A program made the translations under genes and the position numbers. The notes below the pieces were generated by a model. It was not told the origin of the DNA. It was given only the letters and a program-made list of their open reading frames with translations, and did no database searches. Positions 31,956 through 44,224 of a DNA stretch of 64,000 nucleotides are shown here, one piece after another (position 1 is the stretch's first letter; each line of letters begins with the position of its first letter). The stretch is from Tetranychus cinnabarinus (taxonomy: Eukaryota; Arthropoda; Arachnida; Trombidiformes; Tetranychidae): NCBI GenBank assembly GCA_022266195.1, contig WHVY01000002.1, positions 5,905,001 through 5,969,000 of the forward strand, given 5' to 3'.

Positions 31956-32345
31956 TGTCGAATTTCAGCGATCAGACCACGATCATATACATATTTCATA
32001 TAGGGCTTGATAATTATGTACAAGCAATCATCAAACACAACTAATTGCTTTCGTGAATATTCACCGGAGTTTAAATTTGGATAGCAGACAGTTTTGGCTG
32101 ACCCTCAAAACCACATTAGCCAAGCTTTTAAGCGGTGGAAGAGACAAGGAAAACATTCAAAATCGGAAGGCTCTGATTTTGGCCGGTGGTTTCAATGCCG
32201 AAATCTCTCGCATTGAAGGCAGGCAGAATTGAATCTTCAAGGCAGACTAGTTACGATTAGGTATTGAAGCAGCTATGCACGAATTTCAAATTAATCTCAG
32301 CTGAACCAATGACCTCTGTATCACATTTCTCAGCAACCACAAGCT
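31956..32345 (+). pseudogene. endonuclease/exonuclease/phosphatase-domain relic, copy 2
   Basis: A plus-strand homologue of 29044-29427 in colinear pieces: VEFQRSDHDH against IEFRRADLNH, IAFVNIHRS against IAFINVHRS, AKLLSGGRDKEN against ARLLSGGNDAHN, LILAGGFNAEISR against IVLVGDFNADISH (the catalytic-motif Asp of GDFN replaced by Gly), and TNDLCITFLSNH against STDLTFFNHDA. Several stops and frame changes occur. It diverged strongly from copy 1 and lies in the opposite orientation on the other side of the mariner element. Confidence 0.65.
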
Positions 32346-33652
32346 TAAAATATGATTATATTTTTTCGACACAGAATTTTTTGTTATTTGAAACTTGCAA
32401 TGGACAGCAACCAACACACAGGGCTATATAGCATCATAGCTACAAAATCAATTTCGACTCATCTGCCAGGCTCAATATCAACCAGATTAATCAATTAGTT
32501 CAACTATTATATGCTTTTAACAATTGCCAACGCTCAATTGAACTGGATTAACAGCGTTGATTTGATTACCTTTTAACAAATACTTTCAATCCAACATAAT
32601 ACTCAATCAATTGAAGTTTGTCATTAATGATTACCATTTGAATGTGAATAGTGTTTATGAATCATTTAACCGGTTAATTGGTTGAATTAAGACAGTTTTG
32701 TTAATTAGTCTGGTAATGTTGTAATTATGGAGAGAAAATATTAAATTAAGTATCAACCAACAATTAATCATTATTGACTTAATTAACCGACAAGCTTAAT
32801 AACAATAATAAGATGAAAGTGAAAAGTAATTATCATAACAATAATAACATTGAACCCATGTTGAACATGATGTTGTCCTGAAGGAGAAGAATGAATAAAT
32901 TGTGAAGTAAAGATGAAGAAAAGGCAAACAATGAATACTAATTGTAAATGATTAAGTAAACCAGTAAATAATGTTGATCTTATTTGATTAATCAAATTGT
33001 TTAATTAACCTTTTTTTTCTTGCTCCTCAAACTACTAGGTGAAGATGAATACATTAAAGTAATGTTAATCATCATAATCATCACTGTCATGTTCATTGAA
33101 CATTGTTCATTGCTCTTTTTAATTAACTTGATAAACTATCATCTTTCCCTTTCAACTACCAACTATCAATGTTAATTGGTTAATTAATTTTGATTTGGCA
33201 AAGGCATGAGCGACAATTTAAGCAATCAATTGTACAGTTGACGCACTTTAATCAAAATGTTTAGTTACAATCAACTTTTAGCTTAAAGTTGAATTTAATT
33301 TGTCTCCCAAATCCAATTACATTGAGAGCAATTATTTAAAATAATAAACGATAATTTATATTCATTTGCTTGTTAAATTGGCGAATGGCTTTAATCCAAA
33401 ATTTTGCAGATTTTTCAACTTCTTTTGATTAACTATTTCAACATTTTTCAACTTTTACCAGACTCGTAATGTTGTTAAATTGTGATGATAAACAATCAAC
33501 TTTACTGTTAAATGAATGAAATTCATTGTCTATCAACCTGTGATTTAGTCATGAGGATGCTGAGGGTGATGTCAGTTAACTGTGTTTAAGTGTTATTTAG
33601 GTTGCTTCAGGATGACATGATGATGATGAAAAGGAGGAGATGAGGAGATTCA
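32346..33652. other. non-coding region
   Basis: AT-rich, with many TTAATT words; no gene, RNA or transposon recognised. Confidence 0.5.
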
Positions 33653-33658
33653 TTTATT
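33653..33658 (-). terminator. candidate AATAAA polyadenylation signal of the three-exon secreted gene
   Basis: AATAAA on the minus strand about 190 bases after the stop codon at 33848. No transcript evidence. Confidence 0.4.
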
Positions 33659-33847
33659 TGCCAATAAACCATTAATCTTAACTAGATCAAGTTAATCTTG
33701 ATCAACTTGTTGGCTTTCCACTTAATTTTATTTGCGTTTCTTTACATTTTCATGATTCAAGTTTACATGTACAGATGTTGAATGGTTACAAACTGCAACT
33801 TGGATTGTATTATAATGACGAGTTTAAAATGAAAAATGTTGCTCTTT

Positions 33848-34168
33848 TCATGAATGAGGTGAATCGCAAGGTTTATGGTGACCAATTTTACGTCCATAAG
33901 CACTTGGTGTCTCATTATATTGCACTTTGTCAGATTCACCATTGGAGTTGCCATTGTTTTTATTGTTGGTCAATTTGCTTCCCATTGGCACTAAAAATCC
34001 ATAAACATTGTAAGAGCCGTCACTTTTGGCGTATTTGGTCTTGAAAACGGGCCCATAATTGGTTAGACTTCCGTTTGGTTCACCATCTCCATAGGATGAG
34101 GAAGGTGAAGAAGGTGATCCATCATCCTTCTCAAGTCTCTCATCATCCCAGGCAACAGTGCGTAATGA
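33848..34168 (-). CDS. secreted-protein gene, coding exon 3
   Basis: Acceptor TTTCTTTCATGAAG precedes SLRTVAWDDERLEKDD; then Ser/Gly-rich sequence, YNVYGFLVPMGSK, an Asn-rich run and the end KPCDSPHS. Confidence 0.65.
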   Translation of the reverse strand, partial: SLRTVAWDDERLEKDDGSPSSPSSSYGDGEPNGSLTNYGPVFKTKYAKSDGSYNVYGFLVPMGSKLTNNKNNGNSNGESDKVQYNETPSAYGRKIGHHKPCDSPHS

Positions 34169-37100
34169 CTTCATGAAAGAAAAAGAAATCGATTAAAAAT
34201 TGAAAAAATCAGCTTTTCTTTTTTATTAAAGTTTCGAGTAAATCTTGCAATTCGATATTGAAATTTGTAACTTTTTTGCTCGAAACATTCATCCTTAATT
34301 AGACCAAATATTGACAAAATGACAGTCTTTCAATCGCTCTGAAAAGAGAAGAAAAATTGTCCAAAAATCTTTTCAAAAGTGACTCATCAAGACTTCGAAG
34401 TCAAAATGAAAACATTTATTGATTCTAAAGGTACTTTGTTTGAACAACTTTAATGCGATCTTCATCTCGAACCAAATGTATCTGACACTTACCTTGACAT
34501 AACGAGAAAGATCTTGTAGTCCACTATCTAAAGGTCGACCTTTTTTACTCGAATCGCCCATGTAAAGTTTTCCGTTTCTCTGGTTGTTAACATTTGCTGT
34601 TTTATATCCATTGCCGTTCATCTTTTTATAACCAGATCGTGAACCTTGGCGAAAAGGTTTACTTCTTCGAGGGTTAAAAATGGGATTCAACTTTTCATCG
34701 ACCAACACTTTGGCCACAATACCATCAATGACATCCTCTGGAATCTCTGATCGACTTTTACCCTTGGCTGAATAACCAAAGCCAATTCGATTGGATCGTG
34801 AATAACTTCCAGTTGACATTGAAGGTTCAGCATCTATTGAATGGAGGGAAAGAAAAGAGTGAAAAATTGTCTTCATTAATGTTCAATCTAAACAAGGCAA
34901 TCAATCAAAAAATTGAAAGTTAATTATTAGGTTGGACCAAACTATTTTAGGTAAATTCAAATTTTATTTTCTCAGTGAGGGAATTACAGAATCTAATGAA
35001 ACTTTTAATATTAGATATATTGGCCCTCAGAATCAAACACGTTGTTCCTCGTCTGAAACACTTTCTGTTAAAATTTCTTGGTAATCCATTTTGAACGCGT
35101 GGTCAAAAACTATGTCAAATATTTCTAAAAGGTCACTCTTTGAAATGGTAGAGGTCAGGTCAATCTAGTTAGTCTAACAAAAAAACGCGCTAAGTTCAAA
35201 GTTACCTAAAATAGTTTGGTCCGACCTAATAAATGGTTCACTTAATTAACACATTATCATAAAGAAAAACATTGAAACAATTGAACCATTCTGATTTTGC
35301 TCACAAGATGCTTTAATTGTAATGATTGGGTTGACAATTAAGTGGTAAATAGTTTTACGCCATCAAGTCTCTTCTCTGTTAGCAATGACAAACAAGCAAA
35401 AGAGGTTTGCTTATTCACTTGACATGATGCTGTTGATCAACAAACTCATCATCATTATCCTTCATCTTGAACACCTTCAACATGGTAATAATTGCAACTA
35501 AAAATAGGAGCAATTTGTTTCTCTATTCAAATGTTTATCTCAAGCCAGAAAGGAAGTGATGAGAAGCCATTTTCATTGAGAAAATTGTTGATTAAATTGT
35601 CCAACAATTTGGAAACATTTGACGAAAGATTTGCGTTTGCTGTTAAATTAATCAAGCAACTCTTAACCAATGGATGGCACAAAACAAACAACGTAAATAA
35701 GGTCAATATGTTTACAAACGGAAACACTTCATTAGACAATCAATCAAACTTTATTAATTGTCTATTATTAAACATCCATTATCGACGTTCAATGAGAAAC
35801 ATGGGAAAAATAATGAAACTTTTGGTGACCAAGAAAAGGGAAAATACAATTACGATAATGAAGTGTTATTAATAAAGTGAAACATGATTCAACAATGGAA
35901 CCTCAAGGAATCAAATTGATATCTTTTTTTTGCACTTGTTTGCCTGACAAGTTATCAAATTGATAACAATCAACTTTTTTATATCCCATTAAAGGATATT
36001 ATTCATTCAACGGTAAATCATATTCCGTTTGAGATTCATTGTTAAGTCATGTTTTGTTCACTGATCAATTTGCAAGAATCAAATTACCATCAAAAAAGAA
36101 AGGAAAAGATTTTTCGATAAAAAATCACTTTTTTTCATCACTTCATGTACCATCATAATGATGAATTTTCACTTTAATTATCCTTCAGGTAAACTTTCAA
36201 CTTTCATCCTCATTTAGTCTCTCAACTGGTTAATTTGGTTATTCAGTGAAAACAGACTCGCATAATGATAATTGTTTTTCCCTTAATTCACTTTACATGT
36301 TTAAACAGATAAACTGTGCCAATTTGGGTTCATCAAGTGTTCAACTTTGGGTGAGGGTTTATGGTTTGCCAACGGTCGATAGTCACAGTTGTTGCATCAA
36401 AGTAAGCAAAGGAATCGGGAAAAGTCAATTGATTGGAAAATAATTTTCCGTTTATCTTTTTAAGAATGAATTTTGTCAAAATTTGCTCCTTCAACACCAT
36501 TTCCAGTCAGATCATCAGTTTTACCCTTCAAATGTTGATCATCTTTTTCCGTTTCTTTATGTCACAAATGTGTTCACTTTGTCCACTCAAGTTACAAAGT
36601 TAATTGCTTACTGCTACTGGGCTTACGAGTTAACCTCTTTTGCCGTGCTCCAGTGACAAACCCTAGTGACCTTTGGGGTCAAAAATAGCGTGATTTTCAA
36701 TGTTTTTCCAAAATATCTTTTCTTCTCTTCTCTTGCACTCTTTTACGGAACGGAAGAGTTTTGTCACAAGATGACAGGAGTGGGCGGATGATGGTAATGA
36801 TGATGATGTGCCATGTAAAACTTGAGAAACATTCAAGTGAACCTCAATACACTGAAACATGTTTAACTTGCAGTTTTTACTTGTCATTCATTAAAGGCGA
36901 GAAAACAGTTCTTATATCGTTAATCCAATAACCTAAAAGCAAACATCTATTATTATATTATGAAAAGGGTTGTAATATGAATACTCGAAAAAATGGACTT
37001 CTTTTTCTTCTTCTCAATATGAGTAATGTCGTTGGTGGGTTAACATGTTGAGACGCTTTTGGCTTGTAATTGATTTAAATGATAATTTATGGATGAAAAT

Positions 37101-39389
37101 TGTTTTTTAAATGTAAGCAAAAAATATTGAGAATCACTTTTTATCATGAAATTATTGCTATTCAGATTAGATATTGAATGTGCTTTGGTTTGCCAAGAAA
37201 AGGGTGAGATAATTGATGAGACAATTAATGGTTAAATTGGCGATATTTAATCACATTCTGTTCATCTTTTTTCCTGTTGTTCAACTGTTTTGTATTCATT
37301 TGCTTTAAAGGAAACTTGATTGTTGATATCAATAGCAATTTGCATCTCTCCTGAGATCCATTAAATGTTAACATAATTATGGTAATTGAGAGGATGATTT
37401 AGATTGATCAGTGAGCCTTTGCGCCTTTTTCATTGAACGCGTGTTTGGTCAGATCATAATAATTGGCTTCATTTGATTCACACATTGAGAGCACAAGAGT
37501 ATCAAATTATTGTCACAATTACGATTAAATGGAGTGAATCAATGATAAAATGGGAAAAGTTGAAAAATGATATTCAACTGAAGAGATTTGGAAGAGAGAA
37601 AAAATTGATTTCTTTTTTTTCTTTGGTTGGAATAATGTTGATAATTATAACTCATATTTTGCCATTTTTCATCTTGCAATTCTTCTCATGAGATATTGAG
37701 TCGCCTCAAGCATTTCATTCTGAGATGGCAAAGAGGATTAGGCGTTGATCCGTTAATCTTTTGACTTTTCACTGCTTAAATTGTTCAAAGCGAACCGATA
37801 GTTTTTGTTGCAGTTTAAATGTGATCATAGTTTATTGGATAAGAATAAATTGGAACAGGTAACATTTGAAGGTTTACCATTTGTATTAAACTAATGATGA
37901 TCCAAAGTAATGAAGATCAAAGGTTGTCAGAGTTTGGAAAATTTATTCAATCCAAACTCAGTTTTGAGTGAAAAATGGGTAAAAATGGACAGAATGGCTA
38001 CTTCGCTCATTTTTCACTCAAAAATTGCTTCACTCAATTTTCATCATAAATTCATCTTTGAATCCTGTCTGAATGAACCTTAAAATTGATAGTTTCGCAT
38101 AAATCAGAAATAATATTTTATAAAAACTCCTTTCAAACATCACTCGTATTTGAGTCACTTTTGACTGTTAACTTTCAGTCATCAGATTACTTTACATTAT
38201 TATCGTAACAAAAGAAGTGTAAGATTTGAAAAACTGTATCGATCACATTGATGGGTTTACAATCACCATTGAGATACATTTTTTCAACGGCCGTAAGTTG
38301 CAGCTTTATCTACATTTTTAGATATGTTAGTATTAAATGTCGGTAATAGTGAGTTAAGCCTTTTCAACTGCGGTGCATTATCTCAATGGTGACAATCATA
38401 GTTGATCTGGTTGCACTGAACACTTCGTGTTTAAATCGATGGATCTTTGGTCAGCTTGAATAAGTTCTAAATGCATAATTTTCTGTCTACGAAACTTAAT
38501 GTCCTTAGCTTTATAATTTAAACATAAAGCGTTTTTTTAATTTTCAAGACAAAATTTTGTCTTGATTTTCCATTGCTTTCAATTAGTTTTCCTATTTTCA
38601 TTTTTATTTTGACTTTTTTCATCAGGTCTAACCACTCTTTTTAGAGTAATCTGTGCAAAGTTAACAGTGTTACCTTCAAGATTGTGGTTTAAAAGATGTT
38701 GGGCAAAAATATGGACAATTTTCATTCAAAATGTCGGGCTAGGTCTCAGTTAGACAAGAGCGTAAAAATCTGATTGCTTCTTCTATCTCACAGCTCAAAT
38801 CGACTCTTGACTGACTCATGGCTGCTGCAGTCTGTAGTTGAAGGGTTAAACTCTGTATCATTTAGTTGTTTTGCATTATTATTGCAACAAGGAAAAAAGA
38901 TGCGACTTGAACTCTTGAGTGAAGAGTGACTAAAGTTGCCTTGATAGCAATTAACATGATTCTTGAAAAATACTTGAAAACATGAAATGGTAAAAGTTCA
39001 AAGTTTTTCTTTTCACTGAAATTGAATTATTCATACTGGGTTGGGGATGAAGAGGATTTGATGAGCTTACCTAACAATGAAGGATGATGCATTGGGCCAA
39101 TTGAATTTCTAGTCATCATGAATGGGTTTAGATGGTGATTGTGAAGAGATGATGAAAAGGGCGATTGAAAGTCGACACTTTGATGGCCTGGTGACCAGAT
39201 TGAGTCCATTGGCATCATCTCATCTTGGTCAATTGATGTGAAATGATTAAAAGATGGAAAACTCTGGAAATCGGTGAATGATAAAGGTTCATCTTCGTAC
39301 AATGAATTTGTTAATAATCCAAAGGTTGGTGTTACTGTGATTAAACTGAAAATTGTTGACCAAATTAATGGGTAAACATGAGACACCAT
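33848..39389 (-). CDS. predicted secreted low-complexity protein, three coding exons
   Basis: The model joins 39389-39071, 34833-34493 and 34168-33848 with consensus donors (GTAAGC, GTAAGT) and AG acceptors. The exons total 981 bases with matching phases (1, then 0) and one stop, giving 326 residues. The N-terminus is a good signal peptide (MVSHVYPLIWSTIFSLITVT, cleavage near TFG), so the product should enter the secretory pathway. No membrane anchor follows. The body is rich in Ser, Asn, His, Gly and Tyr, with a basic central part (NPRRSKPFRQGSRSG) and a YNVYGFLVPMGSK segment near the C-terminus; there is only one cysteine in exon 3. I recognise no family; an extracellular matrix, cuticular or peptide-precursor role is speculation. 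The first intron is 4.2 kb. An upstream in-frame ATG at 39470 would hide the signal peptide. Confidence 0.6.
34493..34833 (-). CDS. secreted-protein gene, coding exon 2
   Basis: Acceptor CCATTCAATAG precedes ATGCTGAACC; donor GTAAGT follows YVK. It contains EIPEDVIDGIVAKVLVDEKL, probably the only structured segment, and a basic Arg/Lys/Gly stretch. Confidence 0.65.
34927..35229. mobile_element. 303-bp mariner-type MITE in intron 1 of the secreted gene
   Basis: Termini TTAGGTTGGACCAAACTATT and TTAGGTCGGACCAAACTATT (the right one read on the minus strand) extend to a shared TTTAGGTAA, giving about 27-bp inverted repeats with one mismatch. It is flanked by TA duplications (34925-34926 and 35230-35231). 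TTAGGTTGG termini are common in mariner-derived non-autonomous elements. The interior carries a short minus-strand open stretch (MDYQEILTESVSDEEQRV) that could be a scrap of its parent. Confidence 0.85.
35230..39070. other. remainder of 4.2-kb intron 1 of the secreted gene
   Basis: No exon recognised. It contains a 16-bp perfect hairpin (37962-37977 with 38008-38023, TTTTGAGTGAAAAATG) and a 126-codon plus-strand open frame (35492-35872) without family motifs, which I do not call a gene. Confidence 0.45.
39071..39389 (-). CDS. secreted-protein gene, coding exon 1
   Basis: Signal peptide, then acidic and His/Met/Ser-rich sequence (SLYEDEPLSFTDFQSF, LHNHHLNPFMM). Ends in phase 1 at HPSLL before the donor GTAAGC. 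Confidence 0.6.
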
Positions 39390-39749
39390 TGTAATGATGA
39401 GATTAGATGGTGAACGTGAGTTTACTGGGTAAACTGATGGCAACCAATTATTTAGTTGCAAGTTAATCAAATTGAAGTCTGCAAGTCAATTGAAATGTAA
39501 ATGCAAATGTTGGTGAAAATTGTAAAACAGGCGAGAGCAGAAAAGGTAGAATTGAAAAGAAAAGCAAAATTAATGAAGAAAATAATGAAACAACAAAATG
39601 AATAAACAGTAACAATAAGGAATGCGCACGTTTTGACAGGTAAGAACAGGTAAATAGCAAAATAATGGTAAACAAAATAAACAAAGTAAAGTAACAAACA
39701 ATCAGTGAGAAAGCAGTGAGTCAACTAAACCACAATAAGATTTGATTAA

Positions 39750-39820
39750 GAAGATGAAAATGAAAATGAAGATGAGGATGAAGATGAAGATGAAAAATGA
39801 GTGAGAGAGAGAGAGAGAAG
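39750..39820. repeat. GAT/GA-rich purine tract upstream of the secreted gene
   Basis: GAAGATGARGATGA repeats run into GTGAGAGAGAGAGAGA. About 360-430 bases upstream of the start at 39389, on the side where a promoter is expected. GA runs can bind GAGA-type factors in arthropods, but it may only be a microsatellite. Confidence 0.55.
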
Positions 39821-42800
39821 TTTGAAAGTGAGAAAATCGAGAAAATTTTAATCAAACTGAATGAGTGGCTAATATTGAACGGTATACAAGGTAATGATTT
39901 GTGCTTTCAATTTGAATTGTTTCAATCATAATATATGGTCAACACGGTGTGATGATGATGAATGACCAGCGAACCTGAAACAGGACTTTACCTTTAAATG
40001 AGTTAAACAATAAACTGGTTTACCAACTTGTTTCATTATGCATGTTTGTCTTGATGAATTAAGAAGGGTCACCGAACTTGACTTTTCAGTTTAAATGGGC
40101 AAAAACAAAGTAACATGATAAAAATGAAGATGAGCATGATGAAGGAAGAAGTGAAGATAAAAAATGATGGGTTTCAGGGATGATGATAAGGAAGATGTTG
40201 AAAGGGAAAAAACAAAAGACAGGAAAAATCGAAAAGATGAAACTTTTTTTTCCTCTCGTACAACAAGAGCAAGTAAGCTTGCTGGTTTTTGTTTTCATCA
40301 TTACTTTACTATTAAAAGGTATTTAATTAGTTGCCGTTTAAACAGTTAAATTATTGTCTAATTGGAATAATTAGATTGACATTACTATTATTAAACAATG
40401 GGCCTCTGAAAAGGTTCAAAATTTTACGAATTCACTTTCTTCGTTCCCATAATAATCTTGAATGAAAACTAAGAACAAAAGATTGGGAAAAATGTGAAAA
40501 GGCGAAAGTTGATTAACGTTAAAATTTCCCTGAATGAATGGCAAATCTGATGCAGTGAGATCGACTCTGTTAGGTTGCAATATCTATGATCGTCCGCTTG
40601 ATCATGATCATAGTCAACTACTTATTATTGACATGATGATGAAAATGGTGAAGATGATTATGATGAGAACACGAAATGGCCGTAATGATAGCCGTGAATG
40701 TTACCCTAAAGATATGTTAGACTTGATGCAGAGAGTGAGACTTTGTTGGGTTGAATCAATTCAACTCACATTGGCAGATATTATATATTATACAATAGAT
40801 ACACAAGATGTTTGCAAATTTTATCTTGAAAAAGATCGATAATTGAAAATAAATGAATTAAACGATTATCTGCATGATGAGAAATATAATGAAGATGCTA
40901 AAGTGGGAAGATAATCAGGGATGAAATGTGAAGTTATGGGAAAAAGTGTAACCTATATTTAATGTGAAACTCTCACTTGAGTTGGATTAACTTGAGATTG
41001 ATTATGATTTTAATGGTTCTTCAAGTAAACTCAGGGTCAAAACCTTAACTTGCATCTAAATTTTTTTCCTTACTATTTCAGGTTGTATCCAAACTTTTAT
41101 TGTTGTTGCAATTAAATGAAAGTTTCAATTTGCTTTGAATCATTTGCATCTCTTCTCGTTTTTTTTTCAACTGTTATACTCTTTCAAACATGTTCAACTT
41201 TTCCAAATGTAATTTACTCGAATCACTTTAATTGTAATACTTTCCTTTTTGACTCTTTTTTTGGCCTTATAATTGCATTTTAATTTCGAGTAAACTTTTT
41301 TTTCACCAAAGGGTCCAATCATTTTAATTTGATAATTTTACTTGAACAATTAGAGGTTTAACATTTCCCAAATTATCAGCCTTTAATAAAGGGTTTAGTT
41401 CAGAGGTTCAATTATCAGTGGAAACTTTCATCTTCATCTTCATGAAAGTGAAAAAATAAATGAAATGATAAACGCCTTTGTGATAAGCCATTTTAATTAC
41501 AGCCAATTAACATATTAGAGTGATCAAAGGCTAGACTTTACAATAACAAAGCCAATCGAATGAGCTTGATAGCTAGAAAATTGGAATTTTAATTTTACGA
41601 CTTTTCGATTTTTTCGATTTTCCATTTTGCCAAATCTCGAAAACTTGATCATAAAAGATTTTGATAATTACCTTAACATAATCTGTTTCGTCTGTTCGCA
41701 GAATACGATCTTTACTGCAAACGAATACGGAACATTTTCTGTTTAGTGAATCGCTGATCTCTTATCACCGGTGAAACACTCTAGTGACTGAGTTTTGCAA
41801 CGAATTGCTTCCGTAAAGTTTTCGATGAAACAGATTTGCTAATTTATTCAGAGTATTGCATGAAATTTACTTTTGCAAATCGACAATCAAAGTCTCAATT
41901 TCTCATGTTTAAACTCGACCGAGGTTCAGTGAAACAACATGAACTAATGGATAAGACTGAACCATGTTAAAAAAGGTTCAACAATTAGGTGAAATAAACT
42001 TTCTCAGATGCACTTTCCATTTCTATTGTCATGAATATCTTTTGAAGTAAAACAAAAATGGCTCAAAAAGAAATGCTTTTAAATCAAAATTGGACACAAT
42101 TTATTGTTCACTTTGATGATAATCATGTATCATTCTGCATCTGATTTGATTCACGGAATCGTGGTCATTTCTATCATCAGATAAAAGCCATAATTTTGTT
42201 TCCTCAATTCATGACTCGTTTCCACTCTGATTGTATTTCCTTCAAGATTACAATCGAAACTCATCTGACCAATTGTTGTACAAACATATCATCTCAATTT
42301 TCATGGATCTGTTTGGTTAGCAGCACTGGTCAACATGATAATCATTATTATTAACATTATATGAATCTTAATCAATATCAATTGCAGAACTGGAAACATT
42401 AGTTATTCCGAATTTGATTTTAATGGTTGAAGCAAAACAATTATCATTTTCCAATTAAAATGAAAATCAATGGTTCAACTGGATAACCATGAAATGATTC
42501 CGATCTTTTTACCAGATAAATCAAACACTTATCAAGTTGAAAGTATTTATTCTGAATAATTTAATTCTTAACGCAAATTGAAAATTACATTATAAATAAC
42601 TTGAAATATTCAAAGTGATTTTAGATCTTTTTTTCTTGTAAATTAAACTCGCTCTTTGATTGAGGTTATTCAGATTTAATAATAATACTTGACTTTTAAT
42701 GCTATTAAAAGGCTTTCCTTTTTATCAAACAATTTTTCTGTTTGCTTTCATGATGAAATTGAATGTTTGCACGCCAAAAAAGAGTTAAATTCAATTTCAA

Positions 42801-43654
42801 TTTCATGTTATTTTTGAATTTTGTGGTTAACTTGTTTAACAGGTTAATCAAGATCAAAACGTGTTAACTCGTTGACCATTAATCAATTGTTCAATTGGTT
42901 ATTTAATTTTACTCTAAATGTGTTCATAAGCTCAGTATTTAAATTGCTTCATCAAAGCAAACGATTAATGAAGTCATCTCAAGTCTAGTCATTTCTTATT
43001 GCAATAATAATCAAACTAAACCAATAATGTCAAAGTTTCAGTCGCAATGAACTCAATTTCAGCTTAAATTGAGTCCTGTTTTATCGAGTGATTATTCAGT
43101 CCAATGCCCGAAAATTACATTAATCAGAACTTGAATTGCTTAAATTGTTTTTCGCCAAAAAACGAAGTGTTTATTAGGACTTTGGTCTTAGAGTTGCTTT
43201 GATTGATCATCTAAGATCGATTAGAATCAAGCCCAATTTGATTGTTTCAAAATATACGATCTTAGTAGGTAAAAGATACACAAGATAACACACTTTTGGA
43301 TTTTTTGTCGGTCTTTTTGAAAAGATCGAGCCTTAAATTTTCCAAAAAGCATTAAATTATAATCGCTTTTATTTTTAGAAATCAATTTCTGATAATAATG
43401 CAAAATAAACCAATGATGCTGACTGAATGTTGGATCAGATTACAAAGCTTTGAAATGAAATATTCATTAGTACCTAATCAAGTTGGGTCATTTAGTCTAT
43501 TTGTTTCAAGCCATTCTCTTGTCACAAAAATAATGCAAGATAATCTGATGACGCTGATCAAACCATGAGATAGTCAGATTTGTCAGTTATGAAATGATGT
43601 GAGTTTCCAAGAGAAAAGATTCATGAAGATTTTGTAAATAAAATTAAGTTAATC
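39821..43654. other. non-coding region
   Basis: AT-rich with scattered short open frames of no recognisable family. No RNA genes or transposon ends seen. Confidence 0.5.
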
Positions 43655-44224
43655 AATGGTTGAGTTGAGTTAATAAACGCTAATTGTGAAAACAGTAAAC
43701 ATGAGATTGAATTGCTTTTCATTGAGATTTAAAGTTTACCAATTAATGGTCAATTTATGGTTTATTTATAATTTACAATTTATTGCAATTGCATTTACAA
43801 TGCGTTTACCTAAATATCATCATTGAATGATTTTTTTCATTGGCAACATTTCACCAAAGATTGTTGATGATTTATTCAAATTGATTGTTCAAACTAGATG
43901 ATCGTTGTTTCTGTTCAATAAAAGGTTTAATTTATTGACGCTAATTGTGCAATTAATAAATGGATATCAACAAATCATCATCAAATTGCATTCCATGAAA
44001 AACACTTTAAGGGTTTACCATTTAGTCGACTGTGATGATCTGCTTCAAGAGCAATCCAAATAATATTATCCTTTATAAAGTTTTATCCTTTTAATTGAAA
44101 TACATTCAGTTGTTGAATGCAGATAACTATTTAATCAGGGGTTTCCATTGAAGTAAACCTGGTAAACGGTAATTCTGTTAATTAGACAAATTAGTTCATA
44201 AGGTTCATAATTATGAAAATCGGA
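43655..44224 (+). repeat. segmental duplication, copy 1
   Basis: Positions 43655-44073 match 50971-51387 at very high identity (a few substitutions and a 3-base insertion), and 44085-44224 match 51710-51852 at lower identity. Only about 11 bases separate the two blocks here, against about 322 in the other copy. The content is non-coding. Confidence 0.9.

Noticed and set aside
35492..35872. 126-codon plus-strand frame in intron 1 of the secreted gene
   Set aside because: Low-complexity, AT-driven composition with no motif; lies in an intron on the opposite strand.
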